The notes under the pieces are model-generated. The model was not told the origin of the DNA and made no database searches. It saw nothing but the letters and a program-made list of their open reading frames with translations. Both the position numbers and the translations under genes were made by a program. A DNA stretch of 64,000 nucleotides from Centroberyx gerrardi (Eukaryota > Chordata > Actinopteri > Beryciformes > Berycidae). The DNA is taken from positions 10,276,475-10,340,474 of the forward strand of contig NC_136005.1 of the NCBI RefSeq assembly GCF_048128805.1, in the 5' to 3' direction. Positions 57,663 through 64,000 of this stretch are shown here, piece by piece (within the stretch, counting starts at the first letter, position 1; each line of letters begins with the position of its first letter).

Positions 57663-60526
57663 AGTTATAAGTCGTCGTATGACCTTTGCTCCCAAAATAG
57701 TTTTTGAGGATATACATTTTTTTCCAAATATGGATTAATGTGATCAGTTCATAAGCTCACTATATACTCAAAATGATTATATAGTGAGTGTGTGTATATA
57801 TATATATATATATATAGTATATAGATTTCTTTTATTTATTTGAATGTTCCTGACCGTATCCTTGCATTTCACTTTATATGAAGAAAAATCTTTTATGAAA
57901 ATTCCCAGTCATGTGGTGATTCCCAGGCTGAGAAGCAGCGGCTAGATGCGGACCGCATGGAGCGTCAGTTCCTGGAGCGGGAGAGGCTGCGGGTGGAGTA
58001 CGAGCGGCGGCGCGAGCAGGAAAGGATCCTGCGGGAGCGGGAGGAGCTGCGGCGGCAGCAGGAGCAGCTGCGCTTCGAACAGGATCGCCGCCCCATGAAG
58101 AGGCCTTACGACATGGACGGCAGGTAAATAAACGTAGGCTGGTGTTCATGTTAGCAGGTTACCTGCTCAGAGTGCATCGGAAGAGGCTATACACATTGTG
58201 TGCATTGTTAAACTGAATACCTTTTTGTAAAAATTCCCATATTGTAGCCTTTGCCAAATAAATATTGTGTACTTTCATATCTTTACATCATCGTGATTAG
58301 ATATATCGTTCAGCCCTACTGCTGAGGTTCAAAATGACTAAACTGGGGACCTCATTTAAGCTAGTCCACCGACAATGAACCCTGCTTTGTACTGGGTCAG
58401 TGGATAATTGCCCTGATGTAGTACCTGGAATTCTTCTTACCATGAAGTATTCAACTTGAAAAACCAACCACATCATCATAATGTACATTTACATTATTGC
58501 CATTTAGCTGACGCTGTTATGTAGTGCAGCGTCTAGTGCAACACTAGAATAAGCATAAATTCCTAGAGCACCAGCATTACAAGTGACAAGGGTGACAGCC
58601 TCAGCACCCAGATAAGAAGTAAAAATATTCTGTATGATTCTACCAATTGGATATGCAACTGCTGAGAGGATGAAATTACTTCTGGGTGTCTCAGTTTGGA
58701 TGCTTTGCCCTTGTTCAGGAAAGACGACTGGCCTGATAAGCGCATGGCCATGGATGACCGGTACGGCCGCTCAGACTTCAATCGCCAGGATCGCTACCAA
58801 GACTTCGACCACAGGGACCGTGGCCGTTACCAAGACGACGTGATGATGGACAGGCGGGACAACTCCCGCGGCATAGGTGGAGACAGAGACAATCAAGTAA
58901 GAGGCATTGACTTTTGTCCTACTGTATAGTGTTAATTAATAGAAGTAGTGTGACATAGTTTTGGTCCCAGTAATGATTCTTGTGCAGGTTGCAGTTTTTT
59001 GTACATAGTCATAAACATCAATTCTTAGCTTAGCTTTTTAAATTTAGTAACTTAAATTTCACATTTTCTCTATCAGTTGTGGTAATTGTCTTGTGGTGGT
59101 GGTGTACCCATAGAGAACAAATGGAGAAAATCCTTGGTTTGGAAAAAGTGCAGATTCTTTAAGTGGAAAATGTGTAGCAACTGCGCTGGATTACAGAGGG
59201 CCACTGACTGTTTACTGTCATTATCTCTCTTTAACCCTGCTTGTGTCTCTCTCCCTGCAGCACTTCTCAGACAGGTCAGAGAGACACGGCAGAGACGGCC
59301 GAGACTCGTGGAGCGGAGGCTACGACAAGCGCATGAACCCCAGGTCAGCACCTGGCTGATGGGCTTACACTGGCCTCAGTTAACAGCTACACTGAAATAC
59401 ACTTGGCCAATGGTCAATGCTGACACTTTTCCTGAGGAGTAATTATTTTGGTCTGTCGTCTTCTAGGGAAGGAGGTCGAGACTGGGACTCTGGACGGAAG
59501 ATGGATGGAGACAGAGCGTGGCAAAGTAGGAATAGTTCTGCTTTATTCTGCATTAAATGACTAGGGTTTCTACTGTGACTGCTCTGTTGAAACTTTGATA
59601 TACATTTTGAGTCACAGTACATGTGTAATGCTGCCGTCTGCAGGGATGGAAAGTGTCAAATTGGACAAATCATGTAGATGACAGTGGGCTGTCAGGAAAA
59701 TGGCAATATGCCTGTGTAAATATTTGCAAAATTTCACATCTGCATTGCCTGTGTAACATGACTTCTTGCTTAATCCTCAGAGGGAATGTCAGTCTTGTAG
59801 AGATATGAATACTGTGGTCTTGGTCTGTGTCTGATGTCTTGCTCATCTATTCCAGGTAGAGACGGTGCTATCCCAGGCCAGAGCCACATGGCACGTGGAG
59901 GAATGGCAAGGTGAGCAATGGATGATGTCAGGCTAGTTTCACAGATGTGGAATAAAGCTACTGCAACACTAAGGGCACGTTCACACCAAGTGTGTTTGGA
60001 GCAGTTCAGTCGAACTCTGGAGCGTTGGCTCCTTTTAGTTTGGTTCATTTAGCCAGGCGAGAACAATGCCGTTCAAAGTCAGGTGACACCAAATAACTGC
60101 ACTGAGATGCCTGAAAGTGATTTCGGCCCTCTTCCCAGCGCACTGCAGTGCGGTTTGTTAGGAATGAGAACGTAATGGGAACCAACTACAGCAAACAACC
60201 CAATAATATGCGGTTTTATGGATGAGGAGATGGATGTTTATTCATGCTTGTTTATTTCTTTCGGACCAAAGAAAACAAACTGCAGGTGTGATCGTGCCCC
60301 CTCAAGCAAAATCTTGAACTGTAGCTGCACTTTGAAACTCATACAAGCAGTTGAAGCTGTATTTATTACAACTGTATAGACATTGTGCGTGTGTTCTTCT
60401 GTCCCCAGCCGTGGAGGCTACATGAACACAGGAACGTCCCAGTCTCTCTCTGGAGCTCTGAACAGACAGAACCAGCTGATGCAGGGCAGCGGGCTGCAGA
60501 GTGGAGCCTTCGGTCGGCGCTACTGA
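51692..60526 (+). CDS. safb: scaffold attachment factor B
   Basis: Nuclear-matrix DNA- and RNA-binding protein that acts in transcription repression, splicing and heat-shock nuclear bodies. 21 exons: 51692-51844, 52189-52279, 52377-52441, 52627-52851, 53400-53459, 53572-53617, 54436-54862, 55236-55279, 55367-55476, 55640-55789, 55916-56001, 56296-56345, 56462-56541, 57111-57247, 57482-57599, 57927-58123, 58719-58896, 59261-59343, 59467-59525, 59856-59910, 60409-60526. They give 843 residues (human SAFB 915). SAP domain at 18-52 ([20 protein letters not shown]); acidic region to about 370; RRM at about 382-458 ([20 protein letters not shown] and [11 protein letters not shown]). Then a Lys-rich linker, an Arg/Glu coiled-coil-like stretch at about 515-680 ([20 protein letters not shown]-like) and an Arg/Gly/Asp-rich tail ending GAFGRRY. 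RRM wording fits SAFB rather than SLTM. Confidence 0.95.
51880..52070. repeat. cluster of GTTAGC/GCTAAC words in safb intron 1
   Basis: Five occurrences within about 190 bases (for example GAGCTAACGTTAAC and CTGTTAGCGCCAGCTAGCTG), starting just after the first coding exon. It resembles the cluster at the ap3d1 5' end. Confidence 0.6.
52880..53230. mobile_element. decayed DNA-transposon-like remnant in safb intron 4
   Basis: GGCACCAATATATCAGCAGAC at the left and ATCACTATCGGCTGATATGG with AATATTGGTATCAGCC at the right recall fish hAT-like repeats of the GCACCGATATATCGG kind. Ends and target duplication are not resolvable. Confidence 0.4.
53618..54435. other. safb intron 6
   Basis: About 820 bases with no mobile element or RNA gene that I can support. 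It is somewhat more GC-rich at 54080-54330 than neighbouring introns. Confidence 0.5.
56065..56200. repeat. fish interspersed repeat fragment
   Basis: GCCATTTGGCAGGCACTTTTATCCAG and CCCCAGTGGTAATCAAACCC are words of a widespread teleost repeat with a GCAGACGCTTTTATCC core. It is in safb intron 11. Confidence 0.55.
56542..57110. other. safb intron 13, nothing recognised
   Basis: About 570 bases, with a short duplication of GAGGTATTGTGTAAA-like words at 56780-56830 and no named element. Confidence 0.5.
57628..57661. repeat. ATT microsatellite
   Basis: (ATT)11 just after safb exon 57482-57599. Confidence 0.95.
57795..57816. repeat. TA microsatellite
   Basis: Short (TA)n run in the same safb intron. 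Confidence 0.9.
58485..58620. repeat. fish interspersed repeat fragment
   Basis: GCCATTTAGCTGACGCTGTTAT and CAGCATTACAAGTGACAAGGG closely parallel the segment at 63541-63670, so both are copies of one family. In safb intron 16. Confidence 0.55.
59971..60300. mobile_element. non-autonomous DNA transposon-like repeat, copy B
   Basis: The left end AAGGGCACGTTCACACCAAG and the right end (reverse complement GGGGCACGATCACACCTGCAG) form imperfect inverted repeats with a GGCACGNTCACACC core. It shares several internal blocks with copy A at 9341-10027 but is half as long. It lies in the last safb intron. Without coding capacity. Confidence 0.65.
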
Positions 60527-61535
60527 TGTCCGCCTGTCTGTTAGACTGATCTGTCTGTCTGATGACATGCGCTGGGACTCTTTCAGGAGGCCATACCAGG
60601 GATCGGATTTTCTTCTTTTCTTTGTTTTTGTTTTTTTTTTAAATTAGGAATTCCCTTGTTTTCTTTCGGACACAATTCCAATCCATTTTTAATGGAGATT
60701 CTTGTTTTTTTTTTTCCATTTTTGTGTTGTAGTGATCTCATCCCTGGTATTTATCATGCAGTCGGTAACTGCCTTGTTTGTACAACACGACTGTCTGCCT
60801 ATGTTGTGTAGAACAAGTTGGCCCTGTGGAGAAGTCATGTCAGAGCTTTGTGTTATGTCAATTGGAAATGTTTTGTAGAAACCCGGGATGATGGACCTAA
60901 CCACACCAGCCCCCTCTGCTTTACCGCAATTTCTGTCCGAAACATTTAGGAAAGCTTCCCCTCTGAATAAATGAGCTTGTCATGTTCAGTGGGCAGTGAA
61001 CTTTGTCTGCTGCTTGTAATTTGCTCATAGAAGCTTTGACGTTCAGACCTTATGCTTTTAGTCTCCGTTTTTGACATTTTCCTTTTTAAGACAAAGTGGG
61101 CAGTGAATTTTCACTGCACAGCAACACGTTTTTAAAATGCCACACATCACGCCCTGTTTATCCATGCCTGTAATCCCATTTTTTATTTTCATAAATCTTA
61201 CATTTTTCTAATTTTCTGTACTTATTTTGTGTGAGTGTTGAATATTGGTAATAAATGCCCCAGGAGAATGTCTTTGTTCAAAAACTGTTGACTAAGCTCT
61301 GTGGTAAATCGAAAATTTAATGTATTGGGTTTCGGCCTAAATTTTCTGTAACTATCAAATGTGTTATTCAGTATGACTTTTTGTGCATAAAAACATTTTT
61401 CTTTCTTGTTCTTGTATTGCCACTGTTATGTTTCATTTGAATGATGTCATGCTCGTCGGAGAGGCATACCAAGTGCTGATGTCTAATTGACCTTAGTTGT
61501 TACAGTCATTGGGTGAAATTGAACAATAAAAGATT
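60527..61535 (+). other. safb: safb 3'UTR with two poly(A) signals
   Basis: T-rich sequence after the safb stop. AATAAA hexamers at 61250-61255 and 61525-61530 are both plausible signals, giving 3'UTRs of about 0.75 and 1.0 kb. No other gene is seen in the stretch. Confidence 0.6.
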
Positions 61536-63540
61536 TTTGATCTCTTTTTTGCAGTGGTGCTACTGAAACTAAGGCTCGCTGACTCGTCTTTTAAATGGCC
61601 AAAGCAAATTTTGAGATGTCACTTTCAAGATGCAAAAAATATGAGCTGACATGACATTTTGAATCGAAAAAAAAAAAGCATTCAATATCTGCTTTCAAAC
61701 CTAACAAAAATGAATTCAGTTTTTGTTGTTTGACCATTGCAGTACTGTGAGTGGAGAAAGAATCCTCTTGCACTAAATAGGTCTAGATCCACTTGATACA
61801 TTATGGACATCCAAAGGCAATTTTCTGTCCTTACTGTACATAAATGGGTACTACACACATTTTATGTAAGGAAAACTACTGAAAAACTAAGGAAGTAAAA
61901 GTAAACTGTGACTACCACATTACATCTGGACACAAACTGGAAGTAGAATCTGAATAATGGAAACAGCCAGACTATAATGATCCTGTTACCAGTTCTAGCT
62001 ATATCTACTACTTGCCACATAACTACTTCTGCTAGACTGCTGTCCTTGTGGTCTTTGTGCCCCAAATCCTTCCCAATAGGCAGAGGGAGTGTTACCCAAC
62101 TGGAATGCCCATGAGGATGGATGTATTACACACGGCCTGTACTGTGCTGTAGGCCTCCAGTCTAGACTGCAGAAATGAGGTGAGAAGCTAGTGGCTGCAA
62201 TGTCGGCCCAATGGGTCAAGCTAGGAGAAGTGTCAGGTTTCTCCATACAGTGTCGTCATCTCAATACATTTCTGTGATTTTATGTGAATAAAATCACTAG
62301 GTTATCCAGAGTTGCATATCGCCGTTGTCATGTGAAAACCTTGTAACTCCAATTTTGGTGATTATTGTCTTTTAACTTCACATGAATTACATTATGGGTT
62401 GAGAAAATTCAATGAAACCCCTTCGAAACCAATTGGACAAACTCAAAAATGCATGGTAGTTAAGCTAAAAACAAGGCTGTTTTTCTTCATTGCTGAATAG
62501 TTGACATTTTGGAGATATAAGGTTTTCACTCGACAGTGACAATACATTATTTGCAAACTGATTTTGACCTCTGTACAGCAAACTCATAGGTCATGAGGAC
62601 ACCCACTGGAGTATTTGCTATATATATATATATATATAGCTCCTTCGTATGTGTCTCTAAGAAAGGAAAGGAACTCTCATTTCACTTCCCTGGCCTGTTC
62701 TATTACTGGACCCAAGTTCCTTTTCCAGAAATGAAGTTCCTCTCTCTGCAGTGACACTTCTCCCTGTCAGGGTCTGCAGGCCGTGGTCTGGATGTGTGTC
62801 ATTCAGAACAAAGAGTGATGGATGCATTACTGGGGAAAAACCCTAAATCAGAATTCCCATGTTATTCCTATGGATTTAGAAAGGTGAGGCTATTTGTGAA
62901 CATGAACTAAAGTCTCATAGCTGAAGTCCAGAGGGTGAAGGTGCTAATCTGTGATAGGATCAAGATACAAAATTTGGAGCTTATTCACTGATAATTAATT
63001 GATAATGAATTGGCTGTGGACTCTTGGAATGGTTATTTAGTCTTTATAATCCCTTTAATTATAGTGCCGACTGGTATGAACCAGAAAATGTGTCCATATC
63101 CCTTTAAAAATCACCCACAAAGTGAAATCTCAATTCACTGTCAATGGAGCAGCTCCAGTTTTTGCCTTTCAATAACATGATCAAGAGTTGGTTCTGTTGT
63201 TTCTTGGCTTTGGGAGAGACTGGTTCAGGTTCATAAATAAAGACTGAACTATCCATGATTATAGGAATGTGAATTCTGTTTAAGGGTTAGTTTCCCTTAA
63301 AATATGTTGCAGAATGCTCCTGTCCTCTAACTACACAGCCAGCCTTGGCCTTTATCACAATGGTGCATCTACACTAGATGTAAATAAATTTTATCACATT
63401 ATTATGATTTAATAACAATAGTTGCTGGACTATAGTGAAGAGCCCACAGTCTTCCTGCCTCCCTTAGTCATTCTATTTTTGTCCACCAGAGGATGTCATA
63501 GAATCATAAATAGAAGCTGAAACTGGTCATTTCTGTTTAG
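61536..63540. other. intergenic, AT-rich, no gene seen
   Basis: Two kilobases with a (TA)n run at 62618-62638 and no coding region, promoter or complete mobile element that I can support. Confidence 0.6.
62618..62638. repeat. TA microsatellite
   Basis: Perfect TA run in intergenic DNA. Confidence 0.92.
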
Positions 63541-63670
63541 TTTTTAGCCATTTAGTTGATGCTGTTATGCAGAGGGAGTGACAATGAGTGCAACAATCAG
63601 CCTAAATCCCTACATTTTCAACATTACAAGCAACCAATTGTGAGGGTCAAAGTCACCACATCCACACACC
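63541..63670. repeat. fish interspersed repeat fragment
   Basis: GCCATTTAGTTGATGCTGTTAT and ATTACAAGCAACCAATTGTGAGGG parallel the copy at 58485-58620. Confidence 0.55.
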
Positions 63671-63819
63671 AGATATATTCCTGTGTCACCAGAATGGATG
63701 TGAATGATAGAGAAGTGCCAGGTAAAGAAATAAGAAACAGCGAAAAAAGGTAGGAAAGTTTGTATCGTAAACCAAAATGGAGACAGAAGACAGGAACATG
63801 GGAAGCGAGGAGAGAGAGA

Positions 63820-64000
63820 TCATTTCTGCTCCGCCAGGCCGTGTACCAGCGTCCCTCTCGCCTCTCGCCCCTGATTGACCGCCCCACAACTACAAATAGT
63901 CGACCAGATGTAGGACAGACAGCTTAAGTCAACATGGCCGCTGTGTGGAGACTAGAGGAGCGCACAGGGTCTGGCCTAGGGAGAGTCGCAGACACTTGAC
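63820..64000 (+). promoter_or_regulatory. possible promoter / first exon at right edge
   Basis: The last 180 bases turn GC-rich, with GACCGCCCC and a YY1-type ACATGGCCGC at about 63934-63943. ATG at 63935 opens only 21 codons (MAAVWRLEERTGSGLGRVAD) before TGA, so it is more likely 5'UTR of a gene to the right than coding. I do not recognise the frame. Confidence 0.3.

Noticed and set aside
1-64000. Prokaryotic-style features (operon, CRISPR array, attachment sites)
   Set aside because: Every gene has introns and is of vertebrate type. No direct-repeat/spacer array exists; the only tandem array (47139-47845) has no spacers.

Overview
This is a vertebrate, almost certainly ray-finned fish (percomorph-like) nuclear locus. 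All genes are split by GT-AG introns. The proteins are vertebrate families. The noncoding DNA carries typical teleost repeats: Tc1/mariner and hAT relics, tRNA-derived SINEs, LINE tails and long CA, GA and TA microsatellites. I see no CRISPR array, operon, tRNA, rRNA or viral gene.

Layout from left to right: (1) 28-23107, minus strand, the delta subunit of the AP-3 adaptor complex (ap3d1), 27 coding exons giving 1017 residues, with the C-terminal end beyond the left edge; (2) 24816-31230, minus, hdgfl2, 16 exons, 658 residues, PWWP plus integrase-binding-like domain; (3) 33526-36021, minus, fam32a, 4 exons, 114 residues; (4) 36297-38347, plus, mrpl54, 3 exons, 138 residues, divergent from fam32a over a 275-base promoter; (5) 39713-49751, plus, a MALT1-type paracaspase, 16 coding exons, 823 residues, with death domain, Ig domains and an intact His/Cys catalytic pair; (6) 51692-60526, plus, safb, 21 exons, 843 residues, SAP plus RRM. 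From 60527 to the right edge there is 3'UTR, repeats and a possible promoter at the very end.

The exon models were built by reading splice sites and reading frame by hand. Every junction given keeps the frame, and total lengths fit the known families. The genes do not form one pathway: they cover vesicle sorting, chromatin reading, splicing-associated and nuclear-matrix roles, mitochondrial translation and innate/adaptive immune NF-kB signalling. Human counterparts of ap3d1, hdgfl2, mrpl54 and safb lie on 19p13.3, whereas human MALT1 lies on 18q21. The paracaspase here may therefore be one of the extra MALT1-like paralogues kept in non-mammalian vertebrates rather than the MALT1 orthologue; that is inference.

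The most unusual noncoding structures are a 42-base tandem array that starts eight bases inside a paracaspase intron and runs into a Tc1-type miniature element, a cluster of GTTAGC/GCTAAC words near the 5' ends of four genes, a possible 24-base microexon in ap3d1, and an unassigned promoter-like island at 32860-33070.
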